This document shows, in pieces, positions 1 through 6,413 of a stretch of 7,593 bases of DNA; the stretch's first letter is position 1; every line of letters begins with the position of its first letter. The position numbers were made by a program, and so were the translations under genes. The DNA is from Opitutaceae bacterium UBA6669 (GTDB taxonomy: Bacteria > Verrucomicrobiota > Verrucomicrobiia > Opitutales > Opitutaceae): the NCBI GenBank assembly GCA_002455175.1, contig DKKJ01000143.1, positions 13,089-20,681 of the forward strand, given 5' to 3'. Below the pieces are notes generated by a model. The model was not told where the DNA came from. It did not search any database and was given only the letters and a program-made list of their open reading frames with translations.

Positions 1-2464
1 CCCGCCATTTGGGATTGTTGTATAGACCCACATTGTCGAGGTAGCCCGCGCCTAAGCCCGTGTCGTTTCCGATCTCAAGGATCTTAGTACCTTCCGCCGT
101 AAAGAGGAAGTCTCCAAAGCGGGTGTTACGAAGGTTGTATTTGAAGCCGACATCGAACCCACGATAAAGTTGGAAGGCCGCCGGATTATTCGAAGGCACC
201 GACTCGATTCGTAGGATAGGGCCTGGGTTACCCAGGGTGCTGTCACGAACAATCGCGTTAGGGAACTGCGCACGACCTCGTTCGGAAAGGAGGAAGGTGG
301 AGGACGGAGTGACGATAACCGAATCGATTCGGAATTTGAAGAAGTCCAAGTTGAAGGACAACTCCTTGATCCCAGGGATATCGACCACAATACCTCCGTA
401 GTAGGACTCCGATTCCTCGGGCAGCAGATTGGGATTCCCACCCGTGATGATTCTCAATTGCTGGGCCGGATCTTGTGGACGTAGCGGATCCTGCAGCACT
501 GTAGAAGAAAACGCAGTGGTTTGTGAAGCGTAGAGCAAACCAAGCGCAGGCGCTTGGAAGGACTCCGAGTAAGATGCCCGTAAGATAACGTTGGCTATCT
601 TGTTCTCAGGGAGCCGAACCTTCGCTGCGAACTTGGGCTTCGTTGTCGTGCCAAAGTCGCTGTAGTCTTCGTGACGAACCGCCGCCGTCAGCTCGAGCGA
701 CTTCACGATGGGAGCCGTTGCCTCAACGTAGAAAGAATTCACATCCCGCTCGCCACGAAGGGGCAAACCACCACCTGAACCGAGATAAGCCGCCGTATCT
801 GGATTAGTGGTCAGCACTTCATTACGGGCTTCGGCACCAGCAGCAATTCCGAGATCTCCGCCTGGAAGCTCAAACAAGCTGCCGCTGATTTGAGCGTCGA
901 ACTGAGAGCCTTCAGATTTGGCGGTGGCTGTTGACGTTGTGAACAGACCGTTGATAAGCGCCTGGTTCTCAGTGGGTCCAAATGGATTGAGAGCCGTGGC
1001 GCGTGTCGTTCCGTTTAATGCGGCTTGATAGACGGACGCACGGATTGCATTGCGAGAAATCGTGGTCACGCGGTTAGAGCCATAGGCGGCGCCAACTTCC
1101 CAATCCCAGCGGTCAAGAATCGTTCCTCGAAATCCCCCCAAGAAATTCGAGCCTGTGTTATCGACGTCGAATTTACGCACGGGACCGAAGTTCGTACGTG
1201 TGGTCAGGGTGGTTAGGTTTACGCCAAACGGATTGTAAGGATTCGTCGCGGGCAACACCAAGCCTTCCGTGGGAAAGTTGATCACACCAGGCGTAAAAGC
1301 GAGGTAGGTGTTGTTAGCAAAGAAAGTAACTTCAGCAAAGCCGGTGAGCGTTTCCGAGAACTCATGCTCTACTTGGTTATACGCGCTGATGTAGTCGTAG
1401 GCTGGATAACGCTGGTAGGTCTCGGCAAAATTGTAACGGTTCTGATTCGCGATCAGAGCAGCGTTCGCATTCGCCGGATTTTGAGGAGCCGCCTCGAAGC
1501 CAGCCAGCGTGGGGCTGGCTTGCAACGCGCCACCTTTTGGCACGAAGCTCCAACTCGTGACCGATGCTGCAACTCCAGCTGGGAAACTGAGCCCCATGCT
1601 TTCAGCCTGAGCGCGAGTGAGCGTCAGGTTCGCAGGGAAATTGAGCGTAGAGTTCTGATTGATGCCCTTCGGAGCTAATCCGCTGTAATCGGTCGTATTG
1701 ACGTCGTAGTCGCGGAGGAAGTTCGAGTTAGCCGTTTTGAGACTGATCGCGGTCATCAGCTTGGTCTTTCCTGTACCATGACCCGCAACAATGCTCGCTT
1801 CAGTTACTCCCGTGTCGTGGCCCAGCGTGTTTCCATACAAACCCGAGAGGTAGACGCCGGAGAAATTCTTCTTCAGCTTAACGTTCAAGACCCCCGTGAC
1901 GGCATCTGCACCATAGATCGCAGACGCACCATCTTTCAAAAACTCAATGCTATCGATGGCTGCCGCTGGAAGACTATTGAAGTCGAAGACCGAGCGATTG
2001 CCGCTATTCGTCAGCGCATAACTTACCCCACGCCGGTTGTTTACAAGCGTTAGGAACCTTTGCGATCCCAATCCACGGATGTTTACAGTAGCCGCACCGC
2101 GCGTAAAGCTAGCCGTCTGGTAGATGGAGTTTGCAGAGCCTGTGTTGAACGGGAGGCTTTGGATGAAATCCCCGATGTTAACATATCCGCGGGAGTCGAT
2201 TTCCTCAGAGGTAAATACCACCGTGGGAGCGGGCGTCTCCGTGTCCAAACGCTTAATTCGAGATCCCGTAACTTCGAACTTCTCGAGCTTAATGTCCTCA
2301 CTCTTCTGATCGCTCTTAGGTGCCTGGGCATGAGCACTGGCTCCGGCGGCTAAGACAAGTGCCAGGACCGTTTTAGTAATGTTTTTGCTGTAACGACCGG
2401 TGCTAGCCGCAAATCCTGAGGACGGACGGGCCACCACCAACTCCGACGTACGGATGTTGTTCAT
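1..2464 (-). CDS. TonB-dependent outer-membrane receptor, 3' end missing
   Basis: This gene reads without a stop from an ATG at 2464 to the left edge: 821 codons plus one base. It should encode an outer-membrane beta-barrel that imports a ligand using TonB/ExbBD energy; the ligand cannot be told. Residues 1-47 look like a signal peptide with a long n-region, a hydrophobic core (TVLALVLAAGA) and likely cleavage near SAHA-Q. A TonB-box-like LEKFEVTGSRI follows at about 60-70. The plug domain spans about 74-198, with VNIRGLGSQRFLTLVNNRR and the conserved IEFLKDGASAIYGADAVTGVLNV. The rest is barrel, rich in aromatic and Asn residues, including an SYSESFQAPAL-type segment. Family members are usually around 900-1,100 residues, so perhaps 100-250 are missing. 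An in-frame TGA lies 27 bases before the ATG, which is the first ATG after it. No Shine-Dalgarno is present; the leader is almost free of G. The plug has NNRRG where relatives commonly have NGRR. Confidence 0.93.
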   Translation of the reverse strand, partial: MNNIRTSELVVARPSSGFAASTGRYSKNITKTVLALVLAAGASAHAQAPKSDQKSEDIKLEKFEVTGSRIKRLDTETPAPTVVFTSEEIDSRGYVNIGDFIQSLPFNTGSANSIYQTASFTRGAATVNIRGLGSQRFLTLVNNRRGVSYALTNSGNRSVFDFNSLPAAAIDSIEFLKDGASAIYGADAVTGVLNVKLKKNFSGVYLSGLYGNTLGHDTGVTEASIVAGHGTGKTKLMTAISLKTANSNFLRDYDVNTTDYSGLAPKGINQNSTLNFPANLTLTRAQAESMGLSFPAGVAASVTSWSFVPKGGALQASPTLAGFEAAPQNPANANAALIANQNRYNFAETYQRYPAYDYISAYNQVEHEFSETLTGFAEVTFFANNTYLAFTPGVINFPTEGLVLPATNPYNPFGVNLTTLTTRTNFGPVRKFDVDNTGSNFLGGFRGTILDRWDWEVGAAYGSNRVTTISRNAIRASVYQAALNGTTRATALNPFGPTENQALINGLFTTSTATAKSEGSQFDAQISGSLFELPGGDLGIAAGAEARNEVLTTNPDTAAYLGSGGGLPLRGERDVNSFYVEATAPIVKSLELTAAVRHEDYSDFGTTTKPKFAAKVRLPENKIANVILRASYSESFQAPALGLLYASQTTAFSSTVLQDPLRPQDPAQQLRIITGGNPNLLPEESESYYGGIVVDIPGIKELSFNLDFFKFRIDSVIVTPSSTFLLSERGRAQFPNAIVRDSTLGNPGPILRIESVPSNNPAAFQLYRGFDVGFKYNLRNTRFGDFLFTAEGTKILEIGNDTGLGAGYLDNVGLYNNPKWR

Positions 2465-2496
2465 GTAGTAGTTTAGGTTGTTTAGTAGTCAAATAT

Positions 2497-2524
2497 GCCA
2501 AGCGATTCAGAAAATCGCCTTGGC
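2497..2524. promoter_or_regulatory. Bulged hairpin in the receptor leader; terminator-like on the plus strand
   Basis: The left arm GCCAAGCGATT and right arm AATCGCCTTGGC pair over 11 bp with one unpaired base in the right arm and a 5-base loop. On the minus strand this would be an RNA stem ending 32 bases before the receptor start codon, a possible operator or leader structure. On the plus strand the stem is followed directly by TTTATTTT, the shape of an intrinsic terminator. There it could stop antisense transcripts leaving the receptor gene before they enter xdhC. The structure is seen; the function is inferred, and which strand matters is open. Confidence 0.4.
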
Positions 2525-2633
2525 TTTATTTTGGCGGGAGTGTGAACAAAACGTGACGAAGTGCGCAATAAATAAGTCGAATGGCGCCAGAGGCGCGACG
2601 AAACGCAGAAGGGCTAGTAACTGAGGCTACCAG

Positions 2634-2654
2634 GATTATTAATTGCAATAATAC
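2634..2654 (+). promoter_or_regulatory. AT-rich patch, possible xdhC promoter zone
   Basis: A short AT-rich stretch (ATTATT, AATTGC, AATAAT) stands out from its GC-richer surroundings about 165 bases before the xdhC ATG. TAATAC at 2649-2654 could serve as a -10 element, but no good -35 hexamer lies 16-18 bases upstream. ATTATT and AATAAT also form a small inverted repeat. This is a weak call based on composition and position only. Confidence 0.2.
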
Positions 2655-2708
2655 TCCTTCGCATGACTTGCGTTACCAAGCGCGCGCTCTTCGGCCTATT
2701 TAGCTGAT

Positions 2709-2720
2709 CGCTCTAGAGCG
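2709..2720. repeat. 12-bp perfect palindrome upstream of xdhC
   Basis: CGCTCTAGAGCG is a perfect palindrome whose right end lies 96 bases before the xdhC ATG. A 10-bp palindrome, ACGATATCGT, follows at 2734-2743, centred 24 bp away. Either could be a repressor site. A 12-bp palindrome is expected once or twice by chance in a window this long, so position is the only real argument. Confidence 0.2.
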
Positions 2721-2816
2721 CAGGCATTCGCTCACGATATCGTTCGCAGCAGACTTTTTTATTTGTCGAAGCGAGGAGTCTCGACGTCATCCGTTACCGC
2801 CAAACCATCTCCCTCC

Positions 2817-3809
2817 ATGAAGGAGCTCCCTGCCATCGTCGCCCAACTTCACGAGAGCAGTACGTTTCCCGCCGCTCTGGCCACGTTGGTCCATGTATCC
2901 GGATCTTCTTACCGCCGGCCGGGCGCGCGACTCCTTTTGTCCTGTCAGGGAAAGAAGTGGGGATCCATCAGTGGCGGGTGTCTCGAGGAGGACGTTCTGC
3001 TTCACGCTCAAACCGTGATTCAGAACGGTATTCCGAAAACCATCACCTACGATACAACCGAGGAAAATGACCTGGTCTGGGGAGTGGGACTCGGGTGCCA
3101 TGGTGTCGTCCAAGTCTTCATCGAACGGCTCGAGGGTTTGCCGGACTGGGCGAAAGCCTGGCGTCTGCACCAGGCGTCGCGAGAGGATACCACGCTCACC
3201 ATTCCCTACCGCTCCGACCGCTTGGATGAACAGAAGACGACACGTCTTCCCACAGCTCTACCACCACGCGAGGGCGTCTTCGTTCAGTCTATTCCTCCCG
3301 TTCTGGCCTTGACGATTTTCGGAGCCGGCGACGATGCCGTTCCCTTAGCACGGTTGGCTAAAGAATTAGGCTGGTTCGTGAGCGTGTTGGATCCACGACC
3401 GGCTTTTGCCACCGCAGATCGATTTCCCTCCGCCGATGTGGTGCGAGTACAGTCGACTGGTTTGGAGCCAACAAGCCTCGTGACCGGGCCACACGCCGCT
3501 GCGGTGGTCATGACACATCATTACGTTCACGATTTGCCACTGCTTCGATCTCTTCTCCCGCTCCCTCTCTTCTATCTCGGCTTGCTCGGGCCGAAAAAGA
3601 GAGCGGAGAAACTGCTCGATCAAATCGCAAGCGAGCCCGCCGGACTGCCGGCTGAACAACGCGCACGTCTCTATGGTCCGGTCGGCCTCGATCTTGGTGG
3701 AGACAGCCCTGAGTCGGTCGCACTGGCTATTCTGGCGGAAATTCAATCGGTGTACACCGGACGCGATGCGCGCCCGCTCCGCGCGCGCGCACGTCCGATC
3801 CACCAGTAA
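2817..3809 (+). CDS. xdhC: XdhC/CoxI family molybdenum-cofactor maturation protein
   Basis: This 330-residue cytoplasmic protein should be a chaperone that binds molybdenum cofactor and helps its sulfuration and insertion into xanthine-dehydrogenase-family hydroxylases. The N-terminal XdhC/CoxI domain (about 1-105) has GSSYRRPGARLLL, GSISGGCLEEDV and the pair YDTTEENDLVWGVGLGC. The C-terminal Rossmann-like domain (about 164-312) starts LTIFGAGDDAVPLARLA, continues with SVLDPRPAFA, MTHHYVHDLPLL and LGLLGPKKRAEKLL, and ends GPVGLDLGGDSPESVALAILAEI. Length and order are as expected for a complete member. I chose the ATG because MKELPAI matches how family members usually begin. An in-frame TTG at 2763 would add 18 residues of low-complexity Ser/Lys sequence; neither start has a good ribosome-binding site. 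The mocA-like gene follows after 2 bp, implying one transcript. The C-terminus is Arg/Ala-rich and encoded by an alternating CG run. Confidence 0.92.
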   Translation: MKELPAIVAQLHESSTFPAALATLVHVSGSSYRRPGARLLLSCQGKKWGSISGGCLEEDVLLHAQTVIQNGIPKTITYDTTEENDLVWGVGLGCHGVVQVFIERLEGLPDWAKAWRLHQASREDTTLTIPYRSDRLDEQKTTRLPTALPPREGVFVQSIPPVLALTIFGAGDDAVPLARLAKELGWFVSVLDPRPAFATADRFPSADVVRVQSTGLEPTSLVTGPHAAAVVMTHHYVHDLPLLRSLLPLPLFYLGLLGPKKRAEKLLDQIASEPAGLPAEQRARLYGPVGLDLGGDSPESVALAILAEIQSVYTGRDARPLRARARPIHQ

Positions 3810-3811
3810 CC

Positions 3812-4462
3812 GTGACGCCTGTCGATCCACCCACTCATCCGTCATCGATCCGGACAGGATTGATCGTGTTGGCAGCGGGAGCATCCACGCGGATGGGCCG
3901 ACCCAAACAACTGATCGAGATCGATGGCAAAACCCTCCTGGTCCGCACGGTCGAAGCCGCTTTGCAGACACCTGTTTGGCCTGTGGTAGTCGTCCTGGGC
4001 GCACACGCGGCCGAGGTCAAAACACGTCTGATTCGCTATCCTCTTTTAATCGCAGAGAACGCCGCTTGGGTCGAAGGTATGGCGTCCTCTATCCGCACCG
4101 GTATGAGTACGCTCCACTCCTTTTCCCGCGCGGTGGACCAGGTAGTGATTTGTTTGTGCGACCAGCCGCATTTCTCCGCCGGCACAATCTATCGATTGCT
4201 GGAGGCTCGAGCGAAAAGCAACCGCTCCATTGTTGCCGCACACTACCGTAATCGATTGGGAGCGCCTGCGCTTTTCTCGGCCGCTTCGTTCCCTGCGCTC
4301 GCGTCTCTCAGCGGTGATGAAGGTGCGCGGCACTTATTGGTTCAAGCGTCGCTCACCGGAGACGTGGAGGCAGTCGACTTACCGGAGTTGGCCGTTGATC
4401 TGGATACGCCGGGAGACATTGAACGTCTCCTCCAAAGCCAAAAAGAGGTTAAGGAATCCTGA
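3812..4462 (+). CDS. mocA: MocA-like molybdenum cofactor cytidylyltransferase (NTP transferase family)
   Basis: This 216-residue protein has the nucleotidyltransferase fold of MobA/MocA. It probably transfers CMP from CTP to molybdopterin-bound molybdenum, giving the dinucleotide cofactor used by some xanthine-oxidase-family enzymes. The nucleotide-binding motif LAAGASTRMGRPKQL sits at residues 20-34, followed by EGMASSIRTGM (88-98), the metal-site motif CDQPHF (116-121), LGAPALFS (149-156), GDEGARHLL (168-176) and the C-terminal DLDTPGDIERLL (196-207). The LAAG form and the GD-GAR motif favour MocA over the GMP-adding MobA. The partner xdhC points the same way, although CTP specificity is inferred. 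The GTG start lies 2 bp after the xdhC stop, so translation is probably coupled; no Shine-Dalgarno is seen. The residues before position 15 are Pro-rich and may be a loose tail. The stop lies inside the convergent lipoprotein gene's 3' end. Confidence 0.85.
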   Translation: MTPVDPPTHPSSIRTGLIVLAAGASTRMGRPKQLIEIDGKTLLVRTVEAALQTPVWPVVVVLGAHAAEVKTRLIRYPLLIAENAAWVEGMASSIRTGMSTLHSFSRAVDQVVICLCDQPHFSAGTIYRLLEARAKSNRSIVAAHYRNRLGAPALFSAASFPALASLSGDEGARHLLVQASLTGDVEAVDLPELAVDLDTPGDIERLLQSQKEVKES

Positions 4463-5345
4463 GCTCGGACCCGATCCGAAGATCATTCTCTGCCCTCATA
4501 ATGGCGCGGTTGGCGGCGTAGATATCCCTCCATCGGGAACGATCACCATAGTAGCGAAGCGCTAAGCTCATCAAGGTATCTCCCTTGGCTACGACATGAC
4601 GCCGTCCGCCGGCGACAACCGGCAAGTCTGTGGGACGCGTCGGTGCCGCTAAGCCGGGTGAGGGTGTCGGCGTGGGCGGATTTACGGGCGTCAGAACCGC
4701 CCGACTATCTCCTTGCAAGCGAGGATCCGCATCAACCACCGCCGTTACGGTTGTCCCGCTTGAAAAGACCTGAGTCCCCTCACCCAAGCCCCCTCGTGTA
4801 TCCACAGTACTCCCACCACGAGCCGGTGACGGAGGCGGAGGACGATTGCTCATCTGCGTTCGCAACGTCGCCACCTCGGCTTTAAGCGCCTCATTCTCAC
4901 GGCGGAAGCGCTCGATTTGATCAAAGCCTTCATAGCGGGGTACCACAGCATTATTCAGAGGATCTCCTGGCAGCGTACTGGCGAATTCGCGAGTGGCGCC
5001 ATCGATACGCTGCCGGACCAAGTCCGCCTGCGGCGAGTTGGGTTTCAGCTCACGGAATTTTCGGTAGTGATAAATTGCCGCGATCGAGTCCTTGATATGA
5101 AACTGATAGAGCAGGCCTGCCTCCAGATGCGACTCGGCGGCGTCCTCGCCGCGCTTTTCAATCACTTTGAGAAAAGCAGAAAGTGCTTCTTGGTTTCGCC
5201 CCTGCCGGAGCAGGTCTTTACCACGGCGATAGCCGGGATCATCCACTTCTGCTGTAATCCCCACGCGTTCGCCTGGTTCACACCCGGTGTGAACAAGCAA
5301 TGCCCCCAAGGCTAACAAGGAGAACAAGAGAAGGCGACTGGTCAT
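4449..5345 (-). CDS. TPR and LysM domain lipoprotein
   Basis: This 298-residue protein is probably a membrane-anchored periplasmic protein that binds peptidoglycan. Residues 1-22 form a lipoprotein-like signal (MTSRLLLFSLL, then LLVHTGC) with Cys22 as the likely lipidated residue; His at -3 of the lipobox is unusual. Residues about 36-104 form TPR-like helices (RRGKDLLRQGRNQEALSAF; AGLLYQFHIKDSIAAIYHYR). Residues 141-166 are a short coiled coil (ERFRRENEALKAEVATL). A Pro/Thr/Gly-rich linker spans 168-244 and a C-terminal LysM domain spans 249-298 (HVVAKGDTLMSLALRYYGD, then IYAANRAI, ending LRIGSELRIP). I chose the ATG because it gives a compact signal peptide. A GTG at 5393, preceded by AAGGTG 5 bases upstream, would add 16 residues and is a real alternative. 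The 3' end overlaps mocA tail-to-tail by 14 bp. The exact role is unknown; structural or cell-wall-associated functions are typical of this architecture. Confidence 0.88.
   Translation of the reverse strand: MTSRLLLFSLLALGALLVHTGCEPGERVGITAEVDDPGYRRGKDLLRQGRNQEALSAFLKVIEKRGEDAAESHLEAGLLYQFHIKDSIAAIYHYRKFRELKPNSPQADLVRQRIDGATREFASTLPGDPLNNAVVPRYEGFDQIERFRRENEALKAEVATLRTQMSNRPPPPSPARGGSTVDTRGGLGEGTQVFSSGTTVTAVVDADPRLQGDSRAVLTPVNPPTPTPSPGLAAPTRPTDLPVVAGGRRHVVAKGDTLMSLALRYYGDRSRWRDIYAANRAIMRAENDLRIGSELRIP
5276..5294. repeat. 19-bp perfect palindrome inside the lipoprotein signal-peptide codons
   Basis: GTTCACACC and GGTGTGAAC flank a single central base, giving a perfect 9-1-9 inverted repeat. 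It looks like a dimeric repressor operator. It overlaps the codons for the lipobox (VHTGCE) of the LysM lipoprotein, 51 bp inside that gene and 127 bp before the kdsD start. Because the divergent gap is short, a regulator of either gene could bind here. Function is inferred. Confidence 0.4.
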
Positions 5346-5420
5346 CGATCGGGAAAGTGATTGAGTGGAAAAACCACAGGAGGTTACGTTCACCTATTCA
5401 CCTTCTGACTCAAACGAGAA
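5346..5420. promoter_or_regulatory. Short divergent gap between the LysM lipoprotein and kdsD
   Basis: These 75 bases separate the lipoprotein ATG from the kdsD ATG and should contain or overlap both promoters. TTGAGT (5362-5367) could be a -35 for kdsD, but nothing at the right distance resembles a good -10. AGGAGG on the plus strand (5378-5383) resembles a ribosome-binding site, yet no start codon follows at a usable distance and a TGA interrupts the kdsD frame at 5406. If the lipoprotein used the GTG at 5393, the gap would shrink to 27 bp. The role is inferred from position only. Confidence 0.4.
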
Positions 5421-6413
5421 ATGGCACTCATCGCTAAAACCACCCTGGCGCGCGCTCGTGGGTGCATTCGTCTGGAGATGGAAGCCCTGCAGGCGACCGC
5501 TACTGCGTTGGACGGCGCTTTCGTCGAAGTGGCACGCGCCATTGAGGGCGTCGTAGCAGCGCATCGGAAGTTGATCTTTTCCGGAGTCGGAAAGTCTGCC
5601 CATATCGCGCAAAAACTCTGCGGTACGTTTAACAGTACGGGGGTTTCCTCGTGCTTCCTCGATGCCACTCAAGCCCTTCACGGTGATCTAGGACTGGTCG
5701 ATGAGGGCGATCTGGCCCTGCTACTGAGCAATAGCGGGCAGTCGGAAGAAATCATACGACTGGTTCCCCAGTTAAAACGTTTCGGGGTAAAGATCGTGGC
5801 TTTCACCTCGAATCCCACGTCCGAACTGGTGAAAGGCGCAGACTATCAGCTTCTCTATCAGGTTCCGCGAGAAGCCTGCCCTCTCGCACTCGCACCCACG
5901 GCCAGCACAACAGCCGCCCTCGCTTTAGGCGATGCTTTGGCAATGGTCCTGCTAGAATCACGAGGCCTCACTCGCGATGACTTCGCTACGTTTCACCCCG
6001 CTGGAAATTTGGGACGAGTGCTCCTGCTTCGCGTACGCGACATCATGCGTACCGCGGATCGATTCCCCATCGCACGCGACTCGGTATCCGTTCAAGACGC
6101 CATTCTCGCCATGACCAAAGCCAAAAGCGGATCAATTGCATTGGTAAATGGGAAAGGTGGTATCCTATCAGGCATCTTCACCGATGGGGATTTTCGGCGC
6201 AATGCATTGACCGCGGGTGCGGGTTTCCTTCATGAGCGTGTCGCGCAGTACATGACTAAGTCCCCCAAAACCATCCACGAAGACGCCCTGGGAGTCGATG
6301 CATTGCGTTTGTTTGAGGCACACAAGATTGATGATCTCATCGTGATTGATCGTCGGGGAAGGCCGGTGGGCTTGGTTGATGGACAAGACTTGCCAAAACT
6401 GAAGATTGTGTGA
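5421..6413 (+). CDS. kdsD: Arabinose-5-phosphate isomerase (KdsD/KpsF/GutQ type)
   Basis: This 330-residue cytoplasmic enzyme interconverts ribulose 5-phosphate and arabinose 5-phosphate, the first step toward Kdo for lipopolysaccharide. The SIS sugar-isomerase domain covers about 45-180, with SGVGKSAHIAQKL, ALHGDLGLV, LLSNSGQSEEI, REACPLALAPTASTTAAL and FHPAGNLGR. Lys58, Glu110, Glu151 and His192 line up, each one position earlier, with the residues known to matter in the E. coli enzyme (Lys59, Glu111, Glu152, His193). Two CBS domains follow at about 206-262 and 274-328, as in full-length family members. The segment FLDATQALHGD differs from the FVHPGEAAHGD of E. coli but keeps the HGDLG core. 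The ATG has only a weak GAGA upstream. The next gene starts within the stop codon, so the two are co-translated. A GutQ-like catabolic paralogue is possible given that sugar oxidoreductase neighbour, since the motifs do not separate KdsD, KpsF and GutQ. Confidence 0.92.
   Translation: MALIAKTTLARARGCIRLEMEALQATATALDGAFVEVARAIEGVVAAHRKLIFSGVGKSAHIAQKLCGTFNSTGVSSCFLDATQALHGDLGLVDEGDLALLLSNSGQSEEIIRLVPQLKRFGVKIVAFTSNPTSELVKGADYQLLYQVPREACPLALAPTASTTAALALGDALAMVLLESRGLTRDDFATFHPAGNLGRVLLLRVRDIMRTADRFPIARDSVSVQDAILAMTKAKSGSIALVNGKGGILSGIFTDGDFRRNALTAGAGFLHERVAQYMTKSPKTIHEDALGVDALRLFEAHKIDDLIVIDRRGRPVGLVDGQDLPKLKIV

Larger units (their letters stand above)
2465..2816. other. Divergent intergenic region between the receptor and xdhC
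   Basis: This 352-bp stretch separates the minus-strand receptor from plus-strand xdhC and must carry both promoters. It holds a 25-base G-free leader next to the receptor start (2465-2489), a bulged hairpin (2497-2524), a small inverted repeat GCGCC-AGA-GGCGC (2584-2596), an AT-rich patch (2634-2654) and two short palindromes (2709-2720 and 2734-2743). It is visibly more AT-rich than the flanking genes. I see no convincing -35/-10 pair on either strand and no conserved-looking small gene. A 14-codon ATG frame (2663-2707) has no ribosome-binding site. The right end (2763-2816) could be coding if xdhC began at the upstream TTG. Confidence 0.7.

Noticed and set aside
222..236. CCTGGGT-T-ACCCAGG inverted repeat in the receptor gene
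   Set aside because: Seven-base arms deep inside a coding region are expected by chance at this scale and have no context suggesting function.
2083..2353. Overlapping open frames on both strands near the receptor N-terminus
   Set aside because: They are in other frames of the receptor gene, have no domain signals, and the receptor frame carries clear plug-domain motifs throughout.
2663..2707. 14-codon ATG frame upstream of xdhC as a possible leader peptide
   Set aside because: It has no ribosome-binding site, no telltale residue run and no linked terminator structure; frames this short are common by chance.
2763..2816. N-terminal extension of XdhC from a TTG codon
   Set aside because: The extra 18 residues are low-complexity and the family usually begins at the MKEL-like helix; kept only as an alternative start.
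3366..4004. 212-codon minus-strand frame opposite xdhC and mocA
   Set aside because: Its translation is rich in Arg, Cys and Ser with no recognisable motif, while both plus-strand genes show full family signatures over the same bases.
4606..4622. GCCGG-CCGGC hairpin as a terminator for xdhC-mocA
   Set aside because: The stem is only 5 bp, no T-run follows, and it lies well inside the lipoprotein coding sequence.
2540..5296. Shared word GTGTGAACAA at 2540-2549 and 5287-5296 as a common regulator site
   Set aside because: The upstream copy is a half site without the second arm, and dozens of shared 10-base words are expected by chance in a window this long.
5378..5383. AGGAGG on the plus strand as the kdsD ribosome-binding site or a leader ORF signal
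   Set aside because: It is 37 bases from the kdsD ATG, has no ATG, GTG or TTG at usable spacing, and the kdsD frame is closed by TGA at 5406.
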